Source: Deefgea rivuli DSM 18356 (GTDB taxonomy: Bacteria; Pseudomonadota; Gammaproteobacteria; Burkholderiales; Chitinibacteraceae). Taken from it: DNA of 56,806 nucleotides. The DNA is taken from the NCBI RefSeq assembly GCF_000620145.1, contig NZ_JHVM01000018.1, positions 1 through 56,806 of the forward strand. The letters run 5' to 3'. Position numbers and translations under genes: made by a program. How positions within the stretch are numbered: the first letter of the stretch is position 1; each line of letters begins with the position of its first letter. Below are positions 33,020-42,297 of this stretch, one piece after another. The notes under the pieces are model-generated. The model ran no database searches and was not told where the DNA came from. It was given only the letters and a program-made list of their open reading frames with translations.

Positions 33020-35140
33020 ATGACCCGATTTAGACTGATCCTCGCGGCAATCTGCATTGTCTTGCTCGCTAACTTTAGCTTGATGGTGCATTTTGAACTC
33101 AAGCAAAAAGCGACGCTCAGTCACGCCAGCGAGATTGGTTTAGATAACCAGCTATGGCAGTTTTTTCAGCTCAATAATGAATATCAACGCCTGCGCGAAG
33201 CAGTGCAATACGGTAATCCGGCTGAGCGCGAGCAAATTGATCTGCGCTTTGATATTTTTTACAGCCGAATCAATAGCTTTGCCGCCGGAGAAATTGAATC
33301 GGCATCGCTATTTCAACACCACGAGCTGAGCGAGCCACTGGTCGCGCCACTGGTACAGTACATCCATGAAGCGGCGAAAATCTTAGAAAAGCCATCATTA
33401 AGCCAGCAAGACTGGCTCACTTTCCAAACAAAAACGCTAGCTCAAGAAAACCTCGTCAATCAGTTGATTCAAGCCGCGCGCACGCACGATGCTCAGGAAG
33501 TCGATGCCAACCGCCAGGATATTCGCCACTGGGGCGAGCTACGAATTATCCTCGCCACAGCCCAAATGCTACTGCTACTGGTTTTCGCCTCTCTTGGCGT
33601 CTATGCGCTCTGGCGCTCAGAAAAAAGTCGGCAGCAATTGGCAGAGACGGCCGAGTCACTACTTGAAGCACGCCAGCAGGCCGATGTCGCTAACGCGGCC
33701 AAAAGCCGCTTTTTGGCGCACATCAGTCATGAAATTCGCACGCCGCTCACGTCAATTTTGGGCTACACCGACCGACTTTCCCGCAAAAGCACTTTGGCCG
33801 CAGAAGACCAACGCGAAATCGGCTATATCGCCAAAAGTGGCGCTCACTTACTGAGCCTACTCAATAATGTGCTGGATCTATCCAAATCCGACCAAAATAA
33901 ACTCAGCCTAATCAATGAGCCACTCAATTTCAAACAGCTCAAACAAGAGCTGGAAACGATGTTTGAAATGATGGCGCAAAGTAAATCAATTCAATTTTCC
34001 ATTCTATTTGCCCGCGATTTGCCCGAGAACGTTGAGCTGGATGCGGGGAAATTTCGTCAGATTTTGATTAATCTGATTGGCAATGCGCTGAAATTTACCA
34101 ACTCTGGCGAAATTAATGTCACCTTTTATGGCGAAGAATTCGCCGATTATTATCAACTGTCGGCGGCCGTATGCGATAGCGGATGCGGTATCAAAGTCGA
34201 AGATCAGCAGCGGATTTTCCAGCCTTTCGAGCAAAGCGAATCAGGTCAACTCGCGGGCGGAACAGGGCTGGGATTGGCCCTAAGCCGCGATTATGCACGC
34301 TTGATGCAAGGCGATATTAGCTTTAATAGCCAGCTCGGTTGTGGCAGTGAATTTACCGTTACGGTGAAAGCCCAGCACTTTGCTGCCCCGCAAAAAGTCG
34401 CCAGCCCGACCGTGATTCTCACTCAAAAAAGCAATCCACCCTTAGCAGGCAAGCTGATTTTGGTGGTCGAAGATCAGGCGGTAAATCGTGAAATGATTTG
34501 CGAAATCTTGCATGATTTCGGTGCCAAAACACTGGAAGCTGCCAATGGCCTTGAAGGTTTACAGCAAGCACAGCTTCATCCCGAGATCGACGATATCATC
34601 ATGGATTACCAGATGCCGGAAATGAATGGCATCACTGCGGCCAAACAGCTACGCGAACAAGGCTGGCACAAACCGATTTATTTGGTTTCGGCCAGCCCTT
34701 TAAATGAATTGCAACTCTCCGCCGGCTTTGCCGCGTTTACCGGCCATTTGCGAAAGCCATTTACCATTGATGAGATTGTGGCTTTATTAAACGGGCAGCC
34801 CATCAGCAGCCCCCAGCACAATGAAGCCAGCGCGCTGCTGGATGCAACAACGGCAATGCGCAATTTGGGATTTACCACTGAGCGCTTCTGGCCCGTGTGC
34901 CAAAGAGGTTTAAACCGAATTGAAGAATTAGAAGTCGCCTATATTGCGGCGCTGGACGTGGATGCGCAGGCAGATGCCATTCGCCACGCCCACAGTGCGA
35001 AAGGGATCGCCTTACAAATTGGTGCAAATGCGCTGGCGCAAGCGTGGGCACAATTAGAAACCGCCCCCACTCTGCCTTTAACTGATTTAATCGCCTTACG
35101 CCAACAAACTCAGCAAGCGCTCAAGCAGTCTCAGGCTTAA
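33020..35140 (+). CDS. Hybrid sensor histidine kinase with receiver and HPt domains
   Basis: 706 residues. A membrane segment at about 5-25, a periplasmic helical domain (about 26-175), a second membrane segment (about 177-197), a coiled linker, HisKA with His237 (AHISHEIRTPLTSILGY), HATPase_c (ILINLIGNALKFTNSGEI, GGTGLGLALSRDYA), a receiver domain (about 480-600) with Asp529 in DDIIMDYQMPEMNG and Lys in GHLRKPFT, and a C-terminal HPt with His658 in RHAHSAKGIALQIG. This is a full phosphorelay in one chain, but no separate output regulator is adjacent. The periplasmic partner encoded just upstream probably feeds the sensor. The 3' end overlaps the convergent GNAT gene by 20 bp. Confidence 0.92.
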   Translation: MTRFRLILAAICIVLLANFSLMVHFELKQKATLSHASEIGLDNQLWQFFQLNNEYQRLREAVQYGNPAEREQIDLRFDIFYSRINSFAAGEIESASLFQHHELSEPLVAPLVQYIHEAAKILEKPSLSQQDWLTFQTKTLAQENLVNQLIQAARTHDAQEVDANRQDIRHWGELRIILATAQMLLLLVFASLGVYALWRSEKSRQQLAETAESLLEARQQADVANAAKSRFLAHISHEIRTPLTSILGYTDRLSRKSTLAAEDQREIGYIAKSGAHLLSLLNNVLDLSKSDQNKLSLINEPLNFKQLKQELETMFEMMAQSKSIQFSILFARDLPENVELDAGKFRQILINLIGNALKFTNSGEINVTFYGEEFADYYQLSAAVCDSGCGIKVEDQQRIFQPFEQSESGQLAGGTGLGLALSRDYARLMQGDISFNSQLGCGSEFTVTVKAQHFAAPQKVASPTVILTQKSNPPLAGKLILVVEDQAVNREMICEILHDFGAKTLEAANGLEGLQQAQLHPEIDDIIMDYQMPEMNGITAAKQLREQGWHKPIYLVSASPLNELQLSAGFAAFTGHLRKPFTIDEIVALLNGQPISSPQHNEASALLDATTAMRNLGFTTERFWPVCQRGLNRIEELEVAYIAALDVDAQADAIRHAHSAKGIALQIGANALAQAWAQLETAPTLPLTDLIALRQQTQQALKQSQA

Positions 35141-35630
35141 GCCGCAAACCTAAAATCACCAAATCGCGCTCAATCTCATCGAGCACTGCGACGCGTGGCA
35201 AATGCCCCCAAGTGCTAAAACCCATTTTTTCAAATAGTTGGATACTGGGGGTATTATGCCCAAAGACAAAGCCAAGCAAGCTATGCAGACCAATACCTGG
35301 CGCAAAATTCATTGCAGCGCAAAGTAAAAATCGACCCAGCCCTTGCCCACGCACGGACTCGGCTAGATAAATACTCACTTCGGCAGTACCTTGATAGGCC
35401 GGACGGCCATAGAAACTAGAAAAAGACAGCCAGCCAACGATTTCACCCGCTTGCTCCACCACCCATAAAGGACGATCAGGCCGCTGATGCGCATCAAACC
35501 AAGCTTGGCGGCTCGCAACGCTCACCGGCTCGGTGTCGGCAGTCACCATCCTCGATGCAACCGTGCTGTTATAAATAGCAACAATCGCTGGTAAATCAGC
35601 GATTGTTGCAAGTCGATAAGCCCAATTCAT
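35121..35630 (-). CDS. GNAT-family N-acetyltransferase, phosphinothricin acetyltransferase type
   Basis: 169 residues. Typical PAT/YncA-like features: start YRLATIADLPAIVAIYNSTV, VVEQAGEIVGWLSFSSFYGR, acetyl-CoA motif YLAESVRGQGLGRFLL, and VFGHNTPSIQLFEKMGFSTW. Members acetylate small amines such as phosphinothricin or methionine sulfone; the real substrate is unknown. It converges on the hybrid kinase with a 20-bp overlap of coding ends. Confidence 0.9.
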   Translation of the reverse strand: MNWAYRLATIADLPAIVAIYNSTVASRMVTADTEPVSVASRQAWFDAHQRPDRPLWVVEQAGEIVGWLSFSSFYGRPAYQGTAEVSIYLAESVRGQGLGRFLLCAAMNFAPGIGLHSLLGFVFGHNTPSIQLFEKMGFSTWGHLPRVAVLDEIERDLVILGLRLKPETA

Positions 35631-35723
35631 TCCTTCCCCAGTCGCAGCATCACAATGATGGTGACTGTATCTGCACCCAAGGCTTCCAGCAAGACGGAAA
35701 AGCCGTACAACTTCTGCTCAGGA

Positions 35724-36209
35724 TTACAGGCCTTTCGGTGCGATATTTTTAATCGTGTTCCAGCTCACCGTCGCTACTTTCAAATTGCCTGAAACATCAA
35801 CCAACCAGTTTTTCTGCACTTCTTTGCTTTGCAGTACAAATAAATAGCCATCCACAATGCGCCACGCCGTTGGATCGCTATCAATTTTCTTATCTTTCGC
35901 AATCCCCATCGCGCAAAAAGCACCAAACTTAGGCGCGTATTGCGTTGGATTGGCTTTGAATTTGGCTAGATTTTCCGCAGAAGCGAACCAATAAGTTGCG
36001 CCTTCAAACACAAATTTATAATCATCGCTGCCCATCATAGGGCCTTTGCCGGTGAAATAAGACATTGGATCAAAACCACGCAGCGCAACCCCTTTCTCAT
36101 TCACATTCACAGGGCGGCTTGAATTAGCATCAAAGGCCAATACAGTCACTGGTGCCGATATCAATAGCGTAGCGGCAAGAATACAAGAGCGAAGGGCTGG
36201 GGAGAACAT
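35724..36209 (-). CDS. Secreted YHS-domain protein
   Basis: 161 residues, signal peptide about 1-25 (ISAPVTVLAFDA). The YHS core spans about 38-95: GVALRGFDPMSYFTGKGPMM, YKFVFEGATYWFASAENLAK and FGAFCAMGIA. YHS domains are small Cys-containing modules often tied to metal handling. Here one Cys (FCAMG) remains in the mature protein. No clear operon partner. Function unknown. Confidence 0.85.
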   Translation of the reverse strand: MFSPALRSCILAATLLISAPVTVLAFDANSSRPVNVNEKGVALRGFDPMSYFTGKGPMMGSDDYKFVFEGATYWFASAENLAKFKANPTQYAPKFGAFCAMGIAKDKKIDSDPTAWRIVDGYLFVLQSKEVQKNWLVDVSGNLKVATVSWNTIKNIAPKGL

Positions 36210-36414
36210 GACAAATCCTTATCAATAAATGCTTACTAAAAAAACTTACGGCGCTCATTAGGCCAGATGACCTTGAGCGCCGTCAATTTTTACACATCTT
36301 GCATTGCACAAATCATACGTATTAGGACTAATCAATCAGTAATACCACTCACAAAATACTTAGCCTTTGATTTTTAGCGATTTTTTCTATTGACAATTAC
36401 AATTCTTTACAAAA

Positions 36415-37206
36415 CTAACCGCCAGCACCTGCGTAATGACGCATCCCCGCTTGCCACATCCAGTTGAGTCCTGCCACACATACCCCTGCTAGTAAGGCCA
36501 TACCCAGCCAAGTCAATGGCAAACTCGCATTACGCAGTAAGGCTTGGCACGGCCACCACACGGTGCCCGCCAAGGGTAGCGCCATGAAAATCATCGTCGC
36601 CAACTTCGGAAATAAATCGAGCGGATAGCGCGACATATCAACTAATTTTCCGGTCGTCATAAATACCGGATGCGATTCGCCCAGCCAAAAACATGTCGAC
36701 AATGCAGCTAAATTAATCACCCACAGCACCAATGCTGACAAGGGCATCAGCAAAGCAAAGCCAACATAAAACATTGGTTCAAATAAAAGTGAGCTACCCC
36801 ACAAACCAAACAGGCAGTAAGCCAAACCGATCACCAACACGATAAAACCCTGAGGATGAAAGCGCTCCAACGCCAAAAGCAGTAAGGGATTGGCGGGCCG
36901 AGTATAAAAACGCAAAAACGCACCGGTTTTTAGCCAATGCTCTAGCCAAAACATACTGTTGTAACACGCACTTTGCGGCGCAAAAATACAGAACATAAAG
37001 CCCTGCATAAAAATCAATTCACCCCGATTCCAACCGGCAATCGTGCCTGTCGCGCCGAGCATAAAATACAAAGTAGCTGCAGTCGATAAAGACGTCACGG
37101 CCACGCCCAAAATAATCAGCGCAAAATCGGCTCGATTTTCCAAACGCGCCCGCGCTTCTGATCCCACCATGCGCCGATACGCGCGCCAAAATGGACTGAG
37201 TTGCAT
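36415..37206 (-). CDS. ABC-2-type transporter permease
   Basis: 263 residues, six membrane segments, matching the ABC2_membrane_6 (DUF990-like) permeases. It opens with LSPFWRAYRRMVGSEARARL, has FMQGFMFCIFAPQSACYNSM, and ends in a hydrophobic segment GVCVAGLNWMWQAGM. It is the third gene of an exporter with the permease at 37408 and the ATPase at 38199, all on the minus strand. The 201-bp spacer to the second gene is occupied by a TTTCGTG inverted repeat, unusual inside an operon. Exported substrate unknown. Confidence 0.88.
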   Translation of the reverse strand: MQLSPFWRAYRRMVGSEARARLENRADFALIILGVAVTSLSTAATLYFMLGATGTIAGWNRGELIFMQGFMFCIFAPQSACYNSMFWLEHWLKTGAFLRFYTRPANPLLLLALERFHPQGFIVLVIGLAYCLFGLWGSSLLFEPMFYVGFALLMPLSALVLWVINLAALSTCFWLGESHPVFMTTGKLVDMSRYPLDLFPKLATMIFMALPLAGTVWWPCQALLRNASLPLTWLGMALLAGVCVAGLNWMWQAGMRHYAGAGG

Positions 37207-37227
37207 ATAAATCCTTTTAAATTTATT

Positions 37228-37398
37228 AGTCCACGAAAGACACGAAAGGCACGAAAAGGGTCAAAAAACACCAATACAAAGTCTGTATATCTATGCAGAT
37301 CAATTAAATCATGAGCTACAAGCAGATACCCATCAAGACAATTAAATCATATCGCTTTTGATTTTTTTCGTGCCTTTCGTGCTTTTCGTGGACTCTGG
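37228..37398. repeat. TTTCGTG-arm inverted repeat with nested 47-mer, copy 2
   Basis: Left arm AGTCCACGAAAGACACGAAA at 37228-37247 and on, right arm 37363-37398 (CGTGCCTTTCGTGCTTTTCG, ending GGACTCTGG). The same arms frame copy 1 at 15607. Here the inside holds the 47-mer at 37284. It separates two permease genes of one ABC exporter. Confidence 0.8.
37284..37330. repeat. 47-bp GGTAT palindromic element, copy 8 (divergent)
   Basis: TGTATATCTATGCAGATCAA ... CAAGCAGATACC, 47 bp; the first base differs from GGTAT. ATCTATGC and similar blocks recall copies at 6781 and 8432. It lies within the TTTCGTG repeat. Confidence 0.55.
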
Positions 37399-37407
37399 TT
37401 TTAGCTT

Positions 37408-38205
37408 TTACGCTCCAAACACAATTAATTTTCTCAGCACAATCCGCCCCGCCAATCCAGCAGCAAAAAGGAAAACCAGCGTCCACGCCGCCTGAATGAG
37501 CACAGGCTGAAAACTCACAATCTCGCCGGTGATATAGCCAACGGGCGTATTAAAAAAATGTCCGAAGGGCAAATACGCCAACACCTCGCGCATCGCCGCT
37601 GGGAAAAATGCCAAGGGAATCAGCGCGCCGCCCAAAAATTGCACCAGCGCATCTTTACTCGCTGTGATACCCCACAAGTCCGTCGCGATAAATCCAGCCA
37701 AACCGACGACAAAATCAATGCAAAATAGCAGCACAAAAGACAAAGCAACTGAAAGTAGCGCCAAGCCTATGGTTTGTGGCGCTAAGCGCAAATCAAACCA
37801 CCATAAAAACGCGATAAACGCCGGCAGGATATACACGGCTTGCGCCAAAGCACGCCCCAAGGCAATCGAAAACTGCCGCACATTGAGCGACATCGGCAAG
37901 ATGAGCTGCGTCGCAATTTCGCCCGAACGAATCTCACGCGCCATGCGCCAATCGGTTCCGACATGCAAAAAAGTAAACAGCGTTTGCGCCACCGCAACAT
38001 GCAAAAATGCAGCCTCGAAACTCATCCCCGCCCGCATTGGGCTGTCTTTAAATAGCGCCGACCACAAGTAATACAGCAGCCACATCGCAATCAAATAGCC
38101 AAAAGTCACCAACCAGCGCCCTTTTCTATCGGTAGCCAGAATGCGTGCGCTCCCCCAAACCAATGCCGCACAGCCCTTCAAAGGCAGTCGTGGAATACTC
38201 AACAT
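37408..38205 (-). CDS. ABC-2-type transporter permease
   Basis: 265 residues, six membrane segments, ABC2_membrane_6 type. It contains MWLLYYLWSALFKDSPMRAG, REIRSGEIATQLILPMSLNV and the C-terminal GRIVLRKLIVFGA. With the ATPase (stop overlaps this start by 7 bp) and the second permease it forms a heteromeric exporter. Substrate unknown; related systems include EcsAB-like and fluoroquinolone/lipid exporters. Confidence 0.88.
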   Translation of the reverse strand: MLSIPRLPLKGCAALVWGSARILATDRKGRWLVTFGYLIAMWLLYYLWSALFKDSPMRAGMSFEAAFLHVAVAQTLFTFLHVGTDWRMAREIRSGEIATQLILPMSLNVRQFSIALGRALAQAVYILPAFIAFLWWFDLRLAPQTIGLALLSVALSFVLLFCIDFVVGLAGFIATDLWGITASKDALVQFLGGALIPLAFFPAAMREVLAYLPFGHFFNTPVGYITGEIVSFQPVLIQAAWTLVFLFAAGLAGRIVLRKLIVFGA

Positions 38206-39206
38206 ACCGCCTCCGTTTTATTGGCCAAGTAAAAACCATGCAGCAATTCTTCAAATTCCTGCTCAACAGGTTTGAGTTCGCTCACAGAATACGGCGCAAG
38301 CAATTGCATTAACTCAGCAAACGGCAGCGTGTCGTGGCGCGCAATTTCCAACCAATCACCGCGCAAACGCACTGGCAAGGCTGAATGATGCTGACGCAAA
38401 ATCAATTCAGCCGCCGCGACCAAATCCGGCTGTAAACGCGCCGCCCACCAGCGGCCATCGCCAGCGTGTTGGCGAAATTGCGCCAAGCTACCGTCAAAAC
38501 GCAGCGTGCCTTTGTCGATCAATAACAGCCGCTGCGTGAGCCGTTCGATATCGCCGACGTCATGTGACGTAATCAGCACTGTCGTTCCTGCGTCTACATT
38601 GAGTTTACGAATCAGGCCGCGCATTCTGGATTTCATGTCCAGATCCAGCCCAATCGTCGGTTCATCCAAAAACACCACATCAGGGCTATGCAAAAACGCA
38701 GCTGCGATCTCACAGAGCATGCGCTGACCTAAGGACAGCGTGCGTACTGGCCGATGATAAAACTCGTCCAAATTCGCTTCGCGGCGAAATAAATCGAGTC
38801 GCGCATTAAACGCGGCCTGCGGCACATCAAATAAAGCCTGCAAAATTTCAAATGAATCCTTGACTGGCAAATCCCACCATAATTGGCTGCGCTGGCCAAA
38901 TACCACGCCAATTTTCTTGACGTATTTAACTCTATCCCTTTGTGGATGATGGCCAGCGACCAATACCTTGCCTGAGCTGGGCGCTAAAATGCCGGTCAAC
39001 ATTTTAATCGTCGTCGATTTTCCCGCGCCATTGGGGCCGACTAAACCGACGCACTCGCCCGCCGCGACGGTGAAACTCACATCACTAACCGAGAGTTTGT
39101 CCTCGAAATTAGCGCGAATTAAATGTTTAAAACGCTCGCCCCAATTTTTAGGCGCGACCGGCGTACGGTACACACGGCTTAGGTTTTCTACTTCGATCAG
39201 CATCAT
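38199..39206 (-). CDS. ABC transporter ATP-binding protein
   Basis: 335 residues. Walker A GLVGPNGAGKST at 54-65, Q-loop near VFGQRSQLWWDLPVKDSFEI, signature TLSLGQRMLCEIAAAFLHSP, Walker B VVFLDEPTIGLDLDMKSRMR and switch His in ITSHDVGDIERL. A C-terminal domain of about 100 residues (from LRFDGSLAQFRQ) is usual for this exporter subfamily. It drives the two permeases downstream. The small gene at 39238 may share its transcript (31-bp gap). Confidence 0.93.
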   Translation of the reverse strand: MMLIEVENLSRVYRTPVAPKNWGERFKHLIRANFEDKLSVSDVSFTVAAGECVGLVGPNGAGKSTTIKMLTGILAPSSGKVLVAGHHPQRDRVKYVKKIGVVFGQRSQLWWDLPVKDSFEILQALFDVPQAAFNARLDLFRREANLDEFYHRPVRTLSLGQRMLCEIAAAFLHSPDVVFLDEPTIGLDLDMKSRMRGLIRKLNVDAGTTVLITSHDVGDIERLTQRLLLIDKGTLRFDGSLAQFRQHAGDGRWWAARLQPDLVAAAELILRQHHSALPVRLRGDWLEIARHDTLPFAELMQLLAPYSVSELKPVEQEFEELLHGFYLANKTEAVC

Positions 39207-39237
39207 TTATTTCCCTGTATAAATCGGCTAGCTCTAG

Positions 39238-39615
39238 TTATTTTGAATCCAGTCTGCGCCAAATTTCATGCTCAACTTGCACGCCATTTTCCCAACGCGT
39301 GTTATGCCAAAGATCGCCTTCAATGCAAAACTGAAACGCAAACTCACGGCCCAATAAATGCAGTGAACTGGTCGTTTGAATTTGCTCAACGTAACGATCC
39401 GCTTCGACTGAATACACGCCACCCGCACAACATGAAAATGCATCACCCGCATGCGTGATAAACGTAAAGTGAGTTTCCGACAAAACTTTGAGCGAGTTAT
39501 ATTTCACCGCTTCGTAATCCACCATCGGCCCATCGCTCTCTTCTTGGCATTCACCCGTCACCAAAGCCCAAGCACCCATCATCGGCGGCTGAATTTTAAT
39601 TGTTACGTTAGTCAT
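39238..39615 (-). CDS. Conserved hypothetical protein, lipocalin-like
   Basis: 125 residues, no signal peptide. Strand-rich: MMGAWALVTGECQEESDG, YNSLKVLSETHFTFITHAGD, then CCAGGVYSVEADRYVEQIQT and NGVQVEHEIWRRLDSK. The pattern fits small lipocalin/DUF4488-like proteins. It is upstream of the ABC exporter in the same direction and may be co-transcribed. Function unknown. Confidence 0.6.
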   Translation of the reverse strand: MTNVTIKIQPPMMGAWALVTGECQEESDGPMVDYEAVKYNSLKVLSETHFTFITHAGDAFSCCAGGVYSVEADRYVEQIQTTSSLHLLGREFAFQFCIEGDLWHNTRWENGVQVEHEIWRRLDSK

Positions 39616-39739
39616 TCCAAATACCCTGGCAACATTGAAAGGTAATAGACAGTTAATTTACAGGCTTGATCAGATATTGAAAATGTTGCAACATGACATT
39701 TAGTTTGTTTAAAACTCACACAGCACTCTCAGAAAAACC

Positions 39740-40639
39740 ATGGCACTCATTTATCGCGAACGATTGGATGTTGGCTCAAGCATTCCACAAATCATGGTGG
39801 GCACGCATGTGTTCCACAAAGAGTCTTACCCAGCGCTGCGGGATCGCGGGATTATGATTTGTGGTATCAGCGAGGGAACCGAGCCATTTGAAGTCGAGCG
39901 TATTGATACGCCTTGGCATGTCGTGGCTTTCTGTTTGGGGGGAAGTGGCGAGGTGTTCACACCCGATGGACAATGCCGCGCAATCAATGCCGGACAATTG
40001 GCCTTAATGCCGCAAGGCGTGCACAGCGGTTACCGCCGCGTGGGCGACGCAGCAATGCCCCACGTGTGGTTTTTGCTGTATCACCATTCGCGTTGGGATT
40101 ATTTGAATCAAGCGCGACCATCGATTTTGCCTAGCCAAGAAGGGATTGCATTGCACGATGCATTACGCCAATTTCATCGCGAAACCCAGCGCTTTAATGC
40201 TGGTGATTCCGCGTCTCTCGCCGTACAGGCGCTAGATTTTTTATGCTTGGCTCTGGAGCGTGCAATCAAACCGCTACATCCGCGCTTGGGTTGGGCAGAG
40301 CAATTGCAACAAATGTTTGCCCACGTGCAGCAGAATCTTGATCAAGAATGGAATAACACGGCGCTAGCGGCGCAACTACATATCACGACAACACATCTGC
40401 ATCGCCTGTGCATACAGCATTTGGGCGAAACGCCCAATAAAATTGTCTTTCGCATGAAAATGAATCAAGCCAAAGAGTTGCTGATGCACGGCAATAGTGT
40501 CGGCAATGTGGCACGCATCAGTGGCTACCAAGAAATCGCCAGCTTTTCTCGTCGCTTCCGCCAATATTTTGGCTATAACCCCAGCCAAGTGCTCAGCAAA
40601 CACCTCGCGAGTTTGGGGCATGAGCAGGTTTGGTCTTGA
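39740..40639 (+). CDS. AraC-family transcriptional regulator
   Basis: 299 residues. N-terminal cupin-like sensor (about 20-130: WHVVAFCLGGSGEVFTPDGQ, INAGQLALMPQGVHSGYRRV). C-terminal double helix-turn-helix (about 195-290): NTALAAQLHITTTHLHRLCI and NVARISGYQEIASFSRRFRQ YFGYNPSQ, characteristic of AraC/XylS. Probably responds to a sugar or other small ligand; the target is not evident because the ABC exporter lies divergently upstream and no sugar gene is adjacent. Confidence 0.9.
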   Translation: MALIYRERLDVGSSIPQIMVGTHVFHKESYPALRDRGIMICGISEGTEPFEVERIDTPWHVVAFCLGGSGEVFTPDGQCRAINAGQLALMPQGVHSGYRRVGDAAMPHVWFLLYHHSRWDYLNQARPSILPSQEGIALHDALRQFHRETQRFNAGDSASLAVQALDFLCLALERAIKPLHPRLGWAEQLQQMFAHVQQNLDQEWNNTALAAQLHITTTHLHRLCIQHLGETPNKIVFRMKMNQAKELLMHGNSVGNVARISGYQEIASFSRRFRQYFGYNPSQVLSKHLASLGHEQVWS

Positions 40640-40694
40640 TTAAAGCTTGGCTTTACCCTCTATAAACCAGTGCACAGCACCAAATCAAGCGCAA

Positions 40695-40719
40695 TAAAAA
40701 AACCCGCCGTAGCGGGTTT
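40695..40719 (-). terminator. Rho-independent terminator of the PEP-CTERM gene
   Basis: AAACCCGC / GCGGGTTT with loop CGTA. On the minus strand it is followed by a T run. It lies 20 bp after the PEP-CTERM stop and may also end the AraC transcript. Confidence 0.85.
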
Positions 40720-40738
40720 AAAATTAAGCCAAGTGAAC

Positions 40739-41221
40739 TTAAGCAGCGAGTTTGCGGCGACGAGCAGCCAACAAACCAACTAAACCCAGACCCATCAACG
40801 CGTATGTTTCTGGCTCTGGAACTGGTGCAGTGACCAATGAAATATCCACTTTCCCAGTGCTCAGACCTGTAAAACCAAGCGCATAAGCAAAAGTCTCTGG
40901 ATTCGTTACTGTAAATTTGTATTCATTGGTGTACGCACCAGGCAAAGTAAAGGCTTTATTTTCAACCTTTACCACTCCTTTTTGAAATGAAAACAATACA
41001 TCAGCCAAAGTTGCAATACCTGGGTTTGAATCAGGCGTAACGCTGACTTTAAATAGATAATCGCCAGCCTTGCTAACTGTAAATGGCGAAGTCCAATTAC
41101 TAAAAGAATTAGCGCCAATTTTAGAAATTGTATCTTTTTCAAAAACATGAACAACCGCAGCCTGACTAGTGACAGCAGCGAGAGCAAAAGTAGCAGCTAC
41201 AGCAATATTAGAGAAACGCAT
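40739..41221 (-). CDS. PEP-CTERM sorting domain protein
   Basis: 160 residues. Signal peptide about 1-21 (ATFALAAVTSQA). The C-terminus has the sorting motif VPEPETYALMGLGLVG followed by a hydrophobic stretch and ARRRKLAA. PEP-CTERM proteins are cut and anchored by an exosortase, often with exopolysaccharide. The mature part (about 22-132) is strand-rich with one repeated DYLFKVSVTPDSN-like unit and no Cys. No exosortase gene is in the window. The 197-bp gap behind its start (41222-41418) is AT-rich with no gene. Confidence 0.92.
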   Translation of the reverse strand: MRFSNIAVAATFALAAVTSQAAVVHVFEKDTISKIGANSFSNWTSPFTVSKAGDYLFKVSVTPDSNPGIATLADVLFSFQKGVVKVENKAFTLPGAYTNEYKFTVTNPETFAYALGFTGLSTGKVDISLVTAPVPEPETYALMGLGLVGLLAARRRKLAA

Positions 41222-41418
41222 TTTTAAATCTCCATAAGTATATGATAATAAGATAAATCGTTGATTTTGCAGTGTTTTTATTATTGAATTGCATTCTACA
41301 CAGATAAATTCTTATGTCAAACAAATGGAGCAGTAAGCTAAATTAAGTTTTAATGAATTTCAAATTAGGGTTTTCTCTAGTATTAATTGTTAATATTATG
41401 ATATTCATAATTAATACT

Positions 41419-42204
41419 TTAAATATTAATATTTAATACTCGTCGCGTATTTTCAGCACAGCTAACTGCAAGCGTAGTTAAATCTATATTTCTTAATTGA
41501 GCCAATTCTTGTGCAATCGGCAATAGCTCTGCGGGCTCATTTCTGAGCTTGGGCGGGCCAGCTAACCAGCTCGGTTGAATATCGGGCGCATCCGTTTCCA
41601 ACACCAGCGCCTCTAGCGGTAAGGTTTGCGCCAAACGACGAATTCTTTGCGATCCGCTATAAGTCAACGCGCCGCCAAAGCCAAGACAAAACCCCAATTT
41701 GATAAATTGCTCGGCCTGCTGCTCGCTGCCATTAAACGCGTGTGCGATGCCGCCACGGACTTGCCATTTACGTAGATACTTTAGAACTTGATCTTGGCTG
41801 CGCCGAATATGTACGATGACGGGCAGGTCGTAATCGCGGGCGATTTTAAGCTGTGCTTCAAAAAAATGGATTTGCCGATCGGCACTCAGCTCTGGTAAAT
41901 AAAAATCCAGCCCAATTTCACCGACCGCGATGGCAAGACCTAAATCCAGCTGTTGCCGCAAGCGCACTAAATGTTCATCGCGGTGCTGTGCTTCATAAAT
42001 CGGATGCAGGCCAAAAGCGATCTCTGCGCCATATTGCTGCTGCATAGCGGCGGTTTTTGCAAACGTCGCCGCAGTCACCGCTGGCACTACCCAACGTGCC
42101 ACACCGGCAGCGCGTGAACGCGCCACCACGTCATCCCGATCAAGGTCAAATTCTGGGGCGTCGAGATGACAATGACTGTCGATGAAACTTATTTCAGATT
42201 CCAT
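41419..42204 (-). CDS. TatD-family metal-dependent hydrolase
   Basis: 261 residues from ATG 42204 (another ATG two codons upstream). TatD features: FIDSHCHLDAPEFD (metal His pair), VGEIGLDFYLPELSADRQIH, LPVIVHIRRSQDQVL, GIAHAFNGSEQQAEQFIKLG and LVLETDAPDIQPSW. TatD proteins are metal-dependent DNases/hydrolases, with roles in DNA repair suggested. It is divergent from TerC. Confidence 0.92.
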   Translation of the reverse strand: MESEISFIDSHCHLDAPEFDLDRDDVVARSRAAGVARWVVPAVTAATFAKTAAMQQQYGAEIAFGLHPIYEAQHRDEHLVRLRQQLDLGLAIAVGEIGLDFYLPELSADRQIHFFEAQLKIARDYDLPVIVHIRRSQDQVLKYLRKWQVRGGIAHAFNGSEQQAEQFIKLGFCLGFGGALTYSGSQRIRRLAQTLPLEALVLETDAPDIQPSWLAGPPKLRNEPAELLPIAQELAQLRNIDLTTLAVSCAENTRRVLNINI

Positions 42205-42297
42205 GATCATAATGCTATCGTTCGCGTCGTCTAATTCGTAATGATCTAGTCTGATTGTAAATAATCAGCTTAGCAAGCAATCACAAAAGGGAAAAAA

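Noticed and set aside
42211-42297. Manganese (yybP-ykoY) riboswitch before TerC
   Set aside because: The 87-bp leader is too short and lacks the conserved loops.
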